Assembly: GCF_003112535.1 (NCBI RefSeq)
Contig: NZ_BEWA01000021.1
Location: 90,136 to 154,135, forward strand
Length of the DNA stretch: 64,000 nucleotides
Origin: Streptomyces rishiriensis
Lineage (GTDB): Bacteria > Actinomycetota > Actinomycetes > Streptomycetales > Streptomycetaceae
Reading direction: 5' to 3'
Shown here in pieces: positions 50,026-58,686 of the stretch. The notes under the pieces are model-generated. The model saw only the letters and a program-made list of their open reading frames with translations, was not told where the DNA came from and did no database searches. The translations under genes were made by a program, and so were the position numbers. Numbering within the stretch: the first letter of the stretch is position 1; the number at the start of each line of letters is the position of its first letter.

Positions 50026-51641
50026 CTGCACGCGCACCCCACCCGCGTCGTCGAACCCGCCCGCTGGGCCTGGTCGCTCGCGCACGCCGCCCTCCACCTC
50101 GGCTTCGGACACCTCCCCGCCTCCACGGACCGGCGCGACCAGCCGGACCGGTACGAACGCGCCGCGCGCTGCACGGTCGTCAACCGGTTTCTGCTGACCT
50201 TCCGCGTCGGCGCCGCCCCCGACGACCTTCCGCCGACGTACCCCGGCGGCGACGAGGAGCAGCTCGCCGCCCGCTGGCGGCGCACCGGACTCCCGCCCGC
50301 CTACGAGCACTGCGGCACCGCAGGCAGGGAAGCCGACCAGGTGTTCGTTCCGTGGGGCCGGTACGCCGGGCGGACGCCCGACTGGCAGCCGGCGTTCGCC
50401 GCCGCCCTGACCCGCACCGTGTCCGCCGCGATGGACATGGCGGGCGGCCGGCGCGACTCCCTGGACGGCGCGGCGCCCGCCCGGCGTCCCTGGGAGCGGG
50501 CCCTGAGCTGGTTCGTCTCCTCCTACCCGCTGCTCGGCGCCCTCGCGGCCGGCGTCACGCTCGTCGCCGACGCCGAACTCGCCCGCGCGCACGGCATCCA
50601 GATCGCCGCCGTGAACGCGGAGGCGGGCGAGATCTACGTCAATCCGCTGCGCACCTTCGACGACGAGGAGTGGCGGTTCGTCCTGGCCCACGAGATGCTG
50701 CACGCCGCCCTGCGCCACGGCGACCGCTGCGGCGCCCGCGACCCCTACCTCTTCAACGTCGCCTGCGAGACGTCATCAACGGCTGGCTGCGCGAGATGCA
50801 GGTCGGCGTCATGCCCGAAGGGCTGCTGTACGACGCCCAGCTGGCCGGTCTGTCCGCCGAGGAGGTCTACGACCGCATCGCCGTGGACCTGCGCCGGATG
50901 CGACGCCTGGCCACCCTGCGCGGCAAGGGCCTCGGCGACGTCCTCGGCGCGCCGCTCGGCCCGCCCTGCGACCACGTCGACCTCGACGGCTTCTACCGCC
51001 GGGGCCTCGCCCAGGGGCTCGACCTGCACCAGCGGCAGGAACGCGGCTTCCTGCCCGGGGGATTGGTGGAGGAGATCCGCGCGCTCAGCCACCCTCCGCT
51101 GCCCTGGGACGCACAACTGGCCCGCTGGTTCGACGAGTTCGTGCCCCGCCCCGAGCCGCTGCGCACGTACGCCCGTCCCGCGCGCCGCCAGGCGTCCACC
51201 CCCGGCATCCCGCGCGCCGGCCGCTGGTTCCCGCCCGAGGAGATCGCCCGCTGCACCTTCGGCGTCGTCCTGGACACCTCCGGCTCCATGGACCGCACCC
51301 TCCTGGGCAAGGCGCTCGGCGCCATCGCCTCCTACGCGCAGGCCCGCGACGTGCCGGCGGCCCGGGTCGTGTTCTGCGACGCGGCCCCGCACGACGCGGG
51401 CTATCTGCCGGTCGCCGACATCGCCGGCAGGGTCCGCGTGCACGGGCGCGGCGGCACGGTCCTGCAGCCCGGGATCGACCTGCTGCACCGCGCCGACGAC
51501 TTCCCGCCCGGCGCGCCGCTCCTGGTCATCACCGACGGCTGGTGCGACGTCCTGCGGATCCGGCGTGAGCACGCCTACCTTGTCCCGCAGGGCCGACGGC
51601 TGCCGTTCACGGCTCGGGGTCCGGTGTTCCGGGTGCAGTGA
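50026..51641 (+). pseudogene. VWA/DUF2201-type metallopeptidase-like protein, 5'-deleted and frameshifted
   Basis: Partner of the MoxR remnant. From 50026 to about 50768 one frame reads WAWSLAHAALHLGFGHLP... and the zinc-like motif FVLAHEMLHAALRHGDR (HExxH), ending FNVAC. The continuation (VINGWLREMQVGVMPEGLLYDAQLAGLSAEEVY) is one frame over, so one base has been lost at about 50770. The second frame runs to 51641 with the VWA-like DTSGSM (FGVVLDTSGSMDRTLLGKALG) and LLVITDGWCDV. The N-terminus is missing because of the deletion that fused it to the ATPase. A sequencing error could explain the frameshift but not the fusion. Confidence 0.85.
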
Positions 51642-51660
51642 GCGAGAGTGTGATCGGATG

Positions 51661-51683
51661 GGGGGACGGAAAACCCGTCCCCC
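51661..51683 (+). terminator. Hairpin between VWA remnant and OsmC gene
   Basis: GGGGGACGG (51661-51669) and CCGTCCCCC (51675-51683) form a perfect 9-bp stem with loop AAAAC. It lies 20 bp after the VWA stop and 30 bp before the OsmC start, so it is either a terminator or an OsmC operator. Confidence 0.6.
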
Positions 51684-51712
51684 GACGGGAAACCCACGCG
51701 AAAGGAAGAACC

Positions 51713-52141
51713 GTGGCCACCACGCGCTCCGCACACACCGTCTGGGAAGGCAACCTGATCGAGGGCAACGGGGTCGTGACCTTCGACTCCTCGGGCGCCA
51801 TCGACCAGCAGCCCGTGACGTGGGCCGCCCGCACGCAGGAGGCGAACGGCAAGACCAGCCCCGAGGAGCTGATCGCGGCCGCCCACTCCAGCTGCTTCTC
51901 CATGGCCTTCTCGCACGCCCTCGCCGGCGCGGGCACGCCGCCGGCCAAGCTGACCACCTCGGCCGACGTCACCTTCCAGCCGGGCGAGGGCATCACGGGC
52001 ATCCACCTGACCGTCGAGGGCACGGTCCCCGGCCTCGACGAGGAGGCGTTCCTCGCCGCCGCCGAGCAGGCCAAGGTCAACTGCCCGGTCAGCCAGGCCC
52101 TCAAGGCCGTCCCGATCACCCTCTCGGCCAAGCTCGCCTGA
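51713..52141 (+). CDS. OsmC-family peroxiredoxin (142 aa)
   Basis: Thiol-dependent reduction of organic or fatty-acid hydroperoxides. Conserved peroxidatic Cys61 in IAAAHSSCFSMAFSHAL and resolving Cys124 in AKVNCPVSQALKAVP. WEGNLIEGNGVVTFDSSGAI and TSPEELIAAAHSSC are the signature. 142 residues is normal, and no export signal. GTG 51713 follows AAAGGAAG. OsmC proteins are often induced by osmotic stress, in keeping with the stress theme of the window. No OhrR-type repressor gene is adjacent. Confidence 0.92.
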   Translation: MATTRSAHTVWEGNLIEGNGVVTFDSSGAIDQQPVTWAARTQEANGKTSPEELIAAAHSSCFSMAFSHALAGAGTPPAKLTTSADVTFQPGEGITGIHLTVEGTVPGLDEEAFLAAAEQAKVNCPVSQALKAVPITLSAKLA

Positions 52142-52220
52142 GCGGACCCGCCGCCCGCCCCTGAGTCCCCGGCCCCGGGCCGCATCCGCCGAAGCCGAGC
52201 GGAGACGGCCCGCGGCCGGA

Positions 52221-52310
52221 TCAGGGGAGCAGAAGGCCAGGGGAGCAGAAGGTCAGGGGAGCAGAAGGTCAGGGGAGCAGAAGGTCAGGGGGATCAGGGG
52301 AGCAGGGGTC
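52221..52310. repeat. 16-bp tandem repeat before small partner gene
   Basis: TCAGGGGAGCAGAAGG occurs four times in a row from 52221 to 52284, with one base difference in copy two. It is followed by a fifth, diverged copy that runs into the 3' end of the leftward small gene. It may have grown from the gene's own end. Confidence 0.85.
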
Positions 52311-52716
52311 GTACCAGGCCGCTGAGGCTCCTGATCGCCTCCTGGGCCCATTCCTGCGCCCCCACCGCCGTTCCCGCCGCGATCCCGGTCGCCACCGGGG
52401 CCAGGGCGCCCCTGAGTCCGTTGAGGGCGCGGCGCAGCCGGCCCGGCTCGGGATCCCGCGGTCCGGTGATCTCCGTCAGCACGTCCTGGGCGGCGACCAC
52501 GGCGTCCTCACGTTCCCGGTCGGCGAGGCCGGCTGCGGGAAGCTGCCGCAGCAGCTCGCCCACCAGCGTCGCGAGCGCCTCGTACCCCGGCGCGACAGGG
52601 CCGTTGAGCTGCTGGTTCTGGGTGACCGTCTCGTTGTTCCAGGCGAACTGGGAGCTCGACACGGCGTCGTTGAACACCGGCCCGTCATAGTTGTTCACGT
52701 GCTGCGGGTCGCTCAT
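52294..52716 (-). CDS. Small helical protein with N-terminal motif shared with adjacent beta-helix protein (140 aa)
   Basis: Residues 7-35 carry VNNYDGPVF, AV, then QFAWNNETVTQNQ, nearly the same as the end of the upstream protein. A helical domain follows: ALATLVGELLRQLPAAGLADREREDAVVAAQDVLTEI, then GRLRRALNGLRGALAPVATGIAAGTAVGAQEWAQEAIRSLSGL, with a Gly/Ala-rich amphipathic or membrane-seeking helix. The start ATG 52716 overlaps the previous stop (ATGA), so the proteins are made together. No catalytic motif. An effector or adaptor recruited through the shared motif is a hypothesis; the fold could also be a structural partner. Confidence 0.78.
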   Translation of the reverse strand: MSDPQHVNNYDGPVFNDAVSSSQFAWNNETVTQNQQLNGPVAPGYEALATLVGELLRQLPAAGLADREREDAVVAAQDVLTEITGPRDPEPGRLRRALNGLRGALAPVATGIAAGTAVGAQEWAQEAIRSLSGLVRPLLP

Positions 52717-54431
52717 GGGCCCACTCCGTCCTCATCGCTGTGGTGGGGCTGCTGCTGGACGACGGTGCTGTTGTTCCAGGCCAGTTGCGCGTGGTGGACC
52801 GCGTGGTGGAAGACGGGCCCGTAGTAGTTGTTGACGACGGACGCCGGTGCGGCGGCGGGTTCGGCGATCCGCACGACCGGCAGGGTCGTGCGCAGCGTGC
52901 TCAGGTCGACGCGGCCGTTGTGCTGGACGGCCGTGACCCCCGTGCCGGTCACCGCGCACTCCACCAGCCGGCCGCCGCCCGAGCCGTCGAAGCGCATGCC
53001 GGTGGCCGCGCAGTCGGCGAAGCGGCTGTGCGCGACGTCCAGATACGCCGAGCCCGTCACGCACACGCCGAACGACTGGGCGTCGGTGACACGGAGGTTC
53101 GCGACGACGAGCCGTGCCGTGCCGTGCGCGAGCACCCCGCCGGTGGTCACCGCCGAGACGTCGCAGTCGTGCACATGCAGCTGCGCCTCCTCGCCGGCGC
53201 TGAAGCCCAGCAGCCCCCGCTCCGCGCAGACCCCCTTCAGCGTGGCCCGGGACTGGCCGACGGCGGCCACGGCCGCCATGTCGAAGTCGTGGATCGTGGT
53301 GTCGGTGAGCTCGGCCGTGGTGCCGCCGTTGCCGCGGGTCTCCAGGCCGAACGGACAGCGCTCGACGCGGATCTGCTCGAAGACGGCCTTGCTCTCGTCC
53401 CAGACCCGCAGTGCGACGCCGGTCAGGTCCCGGACGACGGTGCGGGTGAAGCGGCCCCGGGCCTTGTCGGTGACCGCGATGCCGACGTTGCCGCCCGTGA
53501 CGCGGCAGTCGGCCACCCGGGGAGCGCCGTCGCGGGTGGACAGCACCCCGATGTTCCCCGCGCCGAGGATCTCGCAGTCCTCGAACGTGCCCCGGCCCGC
53601 GTCCTGGACGTGGACACCGGTGTCCCGGCAGTCGGCGAACACACAGCCGTGCACCGAGGGGTCGGCGCCGCTCGCCACCAGGATCCCGTTCTCGGCGTCG
53701 GTGACGCGGGCGCCGCGGACCGAGCCGCGGGACTGCTCGACGAACGCGAACGCCGCCATGTGCACGGCGTCGACCCGGCAGTCCTCCACGATCAGCTCGG
53801 CCCGGGTGTCCGCCATGACGGCCGCCTTCTCCGTCCCGGTGACCTCGCACCCGGCGAGATGCGCCCACGCGTCGCTGACCCGCACGCCGTGGATGCGGGC
53901 GCCGTCGACGCGACTGGCCCGCACCGTGACCCGGGCGTTCTCGATCACCGCGAGCGCGTTGTCGGCGGAGTCGGCGAACCGGCACCGTTCGACATGCCCG
54001 GCGGAACCGGCGAACACGACCCGGCCGAACCGGAACCGACTGTCCGTCAACGTGGCCGCCGCGTGCGGTCGCACATGCACGCACACCCCGTCGTGCGCCC
54101 GTACCTCCACCCGGTCCAGCACGAGGGCGCCCGCCTGGCAGTCGACGACGCCGGCGTCGGCGTCCCGTCCGACCAGCACGAGCCCGCGGACCACGACCGC
54201 CCCGAGGGTGTCGAGCACGGTGCCCCGGGGCCGGCTCACCACCACGGAGTCCGGCTCGCCGAGCGCGACGAGCTCGACCTCGCCGCGGACGGCGAGCCGC
54301 TCCTCGTAGTGGCCGGGGGAGATCTCCACGCGCGCTGCCCGGCCCCGCGCGGCGGCGGCGCGCAGCGCGGACCCGATGTCGGGATGGGCGCCGCGACCCC
54401 CGTGCGGCGACACGACGTACTTCTTGACCAT
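52713..54431 (-). CDS. Right-handed parallel beta-helix protein with C-terminal Asn/Gln/Val motif (572 aa)
   Basis: About 500 residues of regularly spaced beta-strand coils of pectate-lyase type (for example HVERCRFADSADNALAVIENARVTV; FEDCEILGAGNIGVLSTRDGAPRVADCRVTGGNVGIAV), roughly 20-23 residues per turn. The start MVKKYVVSPHGGRGAHPDIGSALRAAAARGRAARVEISPGHYEERL is the usual N-cap of Streptomyces members, many of which carry an AAA ATPase. None is present here. The last 40 residues switch to VNNYYGPVF...AV...QLAWNNSTVVQQQ (533-561). No signal peptide, so cytoplasmic. ATG 54431 has GGGGAAG upstream. Confidence 0.85.
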   Translation of the reverse strand: MVKKYVVSPHGGRGAHPDIGSALRAAAARGRAARVEISPGHYEERLAVRGEVELVALGEPDSVVVSRPRGTVLDTLGAVVVRGLVLVGRDADAGVVDCQAGALVLDRVEVRAHDGVCVHVRPHAAATLTDSRFRFGRVVFAGSAGHVERCRFADSADNALAVIENARVTVRASRVDGARIHGVRVSDAWAHLAGCEVTGTEKAAVMADTRAELIVEDCRVDAVHMAAFAFVEQSRGSVRGARVTDAENGILVASGADPSVHGCVFADCRDTGVHVQDAGRGTFEDCEILGAGNIGVLSTRDGAPRVADCRVTGGNVGIAVTDKARGRFTRTVVRDLTGVALRVWDESKAVFEQIRVERCPFGLETRGNGGTTAELTDTTIHDFDMAAVAAVGQSRATLKGVCAERGLLGFSAGEEAQLHVHDCDVSAVTTGGVLAHGTARLVVANLRVTDAQSFGVCVTGSAYLDVAHSRFADCAATGMRFDGSGGGRLVECAVTGTGVTAVQHNGRVDLSTLRTTLPVVRIAEPAAAPASVVNNYYGPVFHHAVHHAQLAWNNSTVVQQQPHHSDEDGVGP

Positions 54432-54561
54432 GCTCGCTTCCCCCGCAGCACCGACCGTGAAGACTCGTTGACTCGCGGTCGCCGATGGTACCGGAGCGGG
54501 CCGGGCGACGGCCGGGCCGCGTGAGGCCTTCACCCACCCCGCCGGTTCTCCCCGGCCCCGG

Positions 54562-55383
54562 TCAGGGTTTGCGGGCGACCCCGGCGTACACCGGCACGAT
54601 CCCCTCGGCCTGGGCCGCCACGTCCTCGGGGTCCGGCCGCCAGCCGGAGACCGGGATCACGCCCGGGCCGAGCAGTTCCAGGCCGTCGAAGAAGCGGGCG
54701 AACTCGGAGAGGGTCCGGGGGTGGAAGGGGGTGCCGCTGCGCCGGAAGTTCTCGGCCGCCTTGCCGACGGCCTCCGGGTTCAGATCGGCGGTCACCTGGG
54801 AGAGGATCAGCCAACTGCCCGGGGCGAGCGCGGCCGTGCAGTCCTTCAGCAGGCCGTACACGTCGTCGCCCTCCGGGTCCGTGCCCAGATAGTGCGTCAG
54901 CGCCACCAGCGACAGCGCGACCGGCTGCCCGAAGTCCAGGGAGTCGGCGGCCCGGTCCAGCAGCGCGGCGCGGTCGCGCACGTCGGCGTGCACGTAGTGG
55001 GTGGAGCCCTCGGCCGAACCGTGCAGCAGCGCCTCCGCGTGCCGCAGCACGATCGGGTCGTTGTCCGCGTAGACGACCCTCGCCTCGGGGGCCACGCCCT
55101 GCGCCACCTGGTGCACGTTGGGCTCGGTGGGGATGCCGGTGCCGACGTCCAGGAACTGGCGTATGCCGGCCTCGGCGGCCGCCCGCACGGCCCGCTGCAT
55201 GAACCGCCTGTTGGCCCGTGCCCCGCGCAGCACCGTGTCGTCCACGGCGAGGATCCGCCGGGCCAGCTCCTCGTCCACGGGGTAGTTGTCCTTGCCGCCC
55301 AGCCACCAGTCGTAGACGCGCGCCGGATGCGGCCTGGTGGTGTCGACGCGGGCGGTAAAGCGGTCCGGCTCGGTTCCGGTCAT
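54562..55383 (-). CDS. SAM-dependent methyltransferase, Methyltransf_19/DUF574 family (273 aa)
   Basis: Actinobacterial family: RFTARVDTTRPHPARVYDWWLGGKDNYPVDEELARRIL is its signature N-terminus. ANRRFMQRAVRAAAEAGIRQFLDVGTGIPTEPNVHQVAQ is the SAM motif I. VVYADNDPIVLRHAEALL supplies the ribose-binding acid, and LTHYLGTDPEGDD follows. 273 residues is normal. ATG 55383. Members are typically found beside XRE-DUF5753 regulators, as here. Target molecule unknown. Confidence 0.92.
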   Translation of the reverse strand: MTGTEPDRFTARVDTTRPHPARVYDWWLGGKDNYPVDEELARRILAVDDTVLRGARANRRFMQRAVRAAAEAGIRQFLDVGTGIPTEPNVHQVAQGVAPEARVVYADNDPIVLRHAEALLHGSAEGSTHYVHADVRDRAALLDRAADSLDFGQPVALSLVALTHYLGTDPEGDDVYGLLKDCTAALAPGSWLILSQVTADLNPEAVGKAAENFRRSGTPFHPRTLSEFARFFDGLELLGPGVIPVSGWRPDPEDVAAQAEGIVPVYAGVARKP

Positions 55384-55439
55384 CCTGGTCTGCTCCTGGG
55401 AAGGGCCTAAGGGGGAGCGGCTCGGGCCGCGGGCCGCGG

Positions 55440-56303
55440 TCACAGGCCGGCGCGGGCGTCGCGCAGGATCTGCTTGGTGTGCGGCGCCGACGCGGCGTGC
55501 GTCGTCATGTGGTCGAGGACCTCCAGATGTGCGGAGACCTCCTTGCGGTCGTCGAGATACAGGGCGCCGGTCAGATACTCGGTGACGACCATGTCGGGCA
55601 GCTCGGGCTCGGCGAAACGGAACAGCGAGAACGGCGCGGACGTCCCCGGATGCGGACCGGCCGCGAACTCGGAGATCTGCAGGGTGATCCGGTCGCGCTC
55701 GGCGAACTCCAGCATTTTGTCGAGCTGTTCGGACATCACGGCGGCGTCCGCGGTCACCGGGCGGCGCAGCACCGTCTCGTCCATCACCACCCACAGGTGG
55801 GGCGGGTCCTCGCTCTCCAGCAGTCGCTGGCGCGCCATGCGCAGCGACACGTGCCGCTCGAGCGCCTGCGGGGTGGTCCGCCCGACGGTGCCCGCCTCCA
55901 GGACGGCCCGCGCGTAGTCCTCCGTCTGCAGCAGCCCCGGCACGAAGTGCGGTTCGTACGAGCGGATCAGCCGGGCCGCGCCCTCCAGGCTGACATAGAG
56001 GCTGAACCACTCGGGCAGCACGTCGTGATAGCGCTGCCACCAGCCGGGCCGGTTCGCGTCCTCGGTGAGCGCGACGAACGTCTCGGCCTCGGCCTCGGGG
56101 ACGCCGTACGTCTCCAGCAGCACCTGCACGTAGGGGACCTTCAGCGAGACGTCGGCCGTCTCCATGCGGCGTACCGTCGCCGGGGCCACCCGCAGGGCCC
56201 GGGCCGCCTCCTCGCGGCTGAGGCCGGCCGCCTCGCGCAGCTCCTGCAGTCGTCTGCCGAGCACCACCTGGCCCACCGTGGGCGCGGGCCGCCGTTCACT
56301 CAC
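55440..56303 (-). CDS. XRE-family regulator with DUF5753 domain (287 aa)
   Basis: HTH_31/XRE DNA-binding helix-turn-helix at the N-terminus: LGRRLQELREAAGLSREEAARALRVAPATVRRMETADVS. The C-terminal DUF5753 domain follows: LIRSYEPHFVPGLLQTEDYARAVL, RQRLLESEDPPHLWVVMDETVLRRPV, FAERDRITLQISEFAAGPHPG. Such regulators usually pair with a small DUF397 protein, but none is adjacent. GTG 56303. Same strand as the methyltransferase, 56 bp upstream of it, so they may be one operon. Confidence 0.92.
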   Translation of the reverse strand: MSERRPAPTVGQVVLGRRLQELREAAGLSREEAARALRVAPATVRRMETADVSLKVPYVQVLLETYGVPEAEAETFVALTEDANRPGWWQRYHDVLPEWFSLYVSLEGAARLIRSYEPHFVPGLLQTEDYARAVLEAGTVGRTTPQALERHVSLRMARQRLLESEDPPHLWVVMDETVLRRPVTADAAVMSEQLDKMLEFAERDRITLQISEFAAGPHPGTSAPFSLFRFAEPELPDMVVTEYLTGALYLDDRKEVSAHLEVLDHMTTHAASAPHTKQILRDARAGL

Positions 56304-56413
56304 GCCACGTCTCCCCTACGCGTTCGGGCACACCGGCCAGTGTGTCACGTTCCGGGCCTCGAGCTCACGGGAACGGAGTCGAACATTCCTCGCGTCCATC
56401 GCATGACTATGCA

Positions 56414-57259
56414 TCAACTGGTCGTCATATGGAGGTACTTCACCGTGGCCGGATCGGCCGGGAGGAACGTCTCGATGGCGAGCTCGGCGACCGTCACGTC
56501 CATGGGGGTGTTGAAGGTGGACACGGACGAGATGAAGGAGAGGACCCGCCCCTCGTGCTCGATCCGCATCGGCAGCGCGAAGTACGGAACGTCCTCGGCC
56601 GGCTCGGCCGAAGGCGGGCAGGGGCTGTCGGGAACGGGGTAGGCGGCGACCTCGTCGTACAGCTCCCGCAGCGGCGCCGAGCGGTACAGCGCGATCTGGC
56701 GCTCCATCTGCGCGAGCAGGTGGCCGCGCCACTCGGGCAGGTTGCGGATGCGCGGCGCGAGGCCCTGAGGGTGCAGGGTGAGGCGCATCGCGTTGAGCGG
56801 CGGCGCGAGCAGGGACTCCGGCACGCCGTCCAGCAGCATCGTGATGCCCCGGTTGGCCGCGACCACGTCGTACCGCGCGTCCATGACCAGCGCCGGATAC
56901 GGCTCGTAGCCCCGGATCAGCCGCTCCAGGCCGGTGCGCAGCGTGTCCAGCGCGGGGGCGTCCAGCGGGGTCTGCGGATAGCGCGGGGCGTAACCGGCGG
57001 CCAGGAGCAGCGCGTTGCGCTCCCGCACGGGCACGTCCAGGCGCTCGGCGAGCCGCAGCACCATCTCCTCGCTGGGCCGGGAGCGGCCCGTCTCCACGAA
57101 ACTGATGTGCCGGGCAGAGGAGTCGGCGCTCAGCGCCAGCTCCAGCTGACTCATCCGCCGACGCTCCCGCCAGGCCCGCAGCAGCGGGCCGACACCACGG
57201 TCGGCGGGGAGGACGGGAACGGCGGGGACGGCGTTCGTACCGGTCGCGGCAGTGGTCAT
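56414..57259 (-). CDS. XRE-family regulator with MmyB-like ligand-binding domain (281 aa)
   Basis: HTH: LLRAWRERRRMSQLELALSADSSARHISFVETGRSRPSEEMVLRLAERLDVPVRERNALLLAAGYAPRY. The MmyB-like C-terminal domain binds fatty-acid or similar ligands in the family: LIRGYEPYPALVMDARYDVVAANRGITMLLDGVPESLL and ALPMRIEHEGRVLSFISSVSTFNTPMDVTVAELAIETFLPAD. ATG 57259. It is divergent from the pterin dehydratase across a 162-bp gap, a typical position for controlling a neighbour. Confidence 0.92.
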   Translation of the reverse strand: MTTAATGTNAVPAVPVLPADRGVGPLLRAWRERRRMSQLELALSADSSARHISFVETGRSRPSEEMVLRLAERLDVPVRERNALLLAAGYAPRYPQTPLDAPALDTLRTGLERLIRGYEPYPALVMDARYDVVAANRGITMLLDGVPESLLAPPLNAMRLTLHPQGLAPRIRNLPEWRGHLLAQMERQIALYRSAPLRELYDEVAAYPVPDSPCPPSAEPAEDVPYFALPMRIEHEGRVLSFISSVSTFNTPMDVTVAELAIETFLPADPATVKYLHMTTS

Positions 57260-57421
57260 GCTCAAGACCGTAGTTGAGGAGCACACGGATGTACGCGGCT
57301 GAAGCCGCTCTCCTGCCGGGCACGTCGCCTGCCGCCCACCGACGTACCTCTGACCAGGGCCGGGGCGGCGTTCCTGTGGCACGCTGGACAGGTACGCGAC
57401 ACCCAGGAAGGGAGCCGGGGC

Positions 57422-57727
57422 ATGCCCGTCGAACCGCTGTCGCGCAAGGAGATCGAGGAACGCCTGTCCGAGCTGCCCGGCTGGACCCTGGACGGCGGCC
57501 GTCTCACCCGCTCGTACCGGCTGGACTCCCACTTCGCCGCGACGGCCCTGGTCGTCCATGTGGCACAGATCCAGCAGGAGCTCGATCACCACTCCGAGCT
57601 CACCCTCGGATACCACACGGTGACCCTCGCCGTGCACACCCACAGCGCGGGAGGCGCCGTCACCCGCCTCGACGTCGAACTGGCCCGCCGGGTGGAGGAA
57701 GCGGCCCCCGCACACGGGGCCCGCTGA
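57422..57727 (+). CDS. Pterin-4a-carbinolamine dehydratase family protein (101 aa)
   Basis: LSRKEIEERLSELPGWTLDGGRLTRSYRLDSHFAATALVVHVAQIQQELDHHSELTLGYHTVTLAVHTHSAGGAVTRLDVELARRV is a full PCD/PhhB fold. The catalytic His pair (ELDHHSEL) and the later THSAGG region are present. The usual DHHP is DHHS here, a mild change. It recycles hydroxylated pterin cofactor or, in actinobacteria, may act on other pterins. ATG 57422 follows GGAGCCGGGGC. 101 residues is normal. Confidence 0.9.
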   Translation: MPVEPLSRKEIEERLSELPGWTLDGGRLTRSYRLDSHFAATALVVHVAQIQQELDHHSELTLGYHTVTLAVHTHSAGGAVTRLDVELARRVEEAAPAHGAR

Positions 57728-57870
57728 CCCATCCGGCGCGCACAGGAGAGAAGCGGCAAGAAACAGCAAGAAACAGCACAGGTCAAGAAACAGGCAGCAA
57801 GAGGCACGAAGCGCGGGGCAGGGCGGGCGGGGAGCAGGGGCGGGCGGCGGCGACGGGACGGGGAACGCGC

Positions 57871-58686
57871 GTGCTGGACTACGACAAGGAAGCCGAACGG
57901 TACGACGTCTCGCGCGGCGGGGAACCCCGGGCGGCCGCTGCCGCGGAGGGCGTCCTGAGCCTTGTGCCGGAGCGGGCGCGCCGTCTGCTGGACGTCGCCT
58001 GCGGCACGGGCATCGTGACCCGGCGGCTCGCGTCCGGCCGGGCGGGGCTCCGCGTGACGGGCGTGGACCGGGCCCCTGCCATGGCCGGGCACGCGGCCGC
58101 CCGGATGCCCGGCGCCGTCGTTCTCGCCGACGGTCGCAGGCTCCCCTTCCGGGAGGGGACCTTCGACGCCGTGAGCAGCGTGTGGCTGCTCCATCTCGTC
58201 GAGGATCGTGCGGACGCGCGGCGGATCGTCGCCGAGTGCGCGCGGGTGCTGCGGCCCGGCGGCGTCTATGTCACCACGGTCGACAAGGGCGCCTCGCACA
58301 ACGTGGGCAGCGACATCGATGTCGTTCTGGCCGCACGTCCGCCGCGGCCGGCCTCCGACACCGCCGAGGTCGTGGAGTCGTACGCCCTCGGATGCGGTCT
58401 GGTCCCGGCCGGGGAGGCCCGCTTCCCCGGCCGGGGCCAGGGCCGCAGCCCGCGCCGGGCCATCGCCGACCTGCGACGCGGCTGGTTCGTCACCCTGCCG
58501 CCCGGGCACCCGCTCGCCGACGGCTTCGCCGCCCGCCTCGCGGCCCTGCCCGACCAGGACCGGCCCCGCCCGGACCCGGTGTTCACTCTCAGGGCGTTTC
58601 GGAAACCGCTTCCTGGGGTGTTTCCGGACATGCGCTCCGGGGAGGAGCAACCCCCTGTGCAAGCGGATACGCAACGGGACGGGTGA
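57871..58686 (+). CDS. Class I SAM-dependent methyltransferase (271 aa)
   Basis: DYDKEAERYDVSRGGEPRAAAAAEGVLSLVPERARRLLDVACGTGIVTRRLASGRAGLRVTGVDRAPAMAGHA contains motif I (DVACGTG) and the acid of the second strand. VVLADGRRLPFREGTFDAVSSVWLLHLVED and ECARVLRPGGVYVTTV are motifs II-III. GTG 57871 is the domain start; the 143 bp upstream has no gene. The stop lies within the 3' end of the opposing gene, a 98-bp antisense overlap that also encodes the last 32 residues. Substrate unknown. Confidence 0.88.
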   Translation: MLDYDKEAERYDVSRGGEPRAAAAAEGVLSLVPERARRLLDVACGTGIVTRRLASGRAGLRVTGVDRAPAMAGHAAARMPGAVVLADGRRLPFREGTFDAVSSVWLLHLVEDRADARRIVAECARVLRPGGVYVTTVDKGASHNVGSDIDVVLAARPPRPASDTAEVVESYALGCGLVPAGEARFPGRGQGRSPRRAIADLRRGWFVTLPPGHPLADGFAARLAALPDQDRPRPDPVFTLRAFRKPLPGVFPDMRSGEEQPPVQADTQRDG

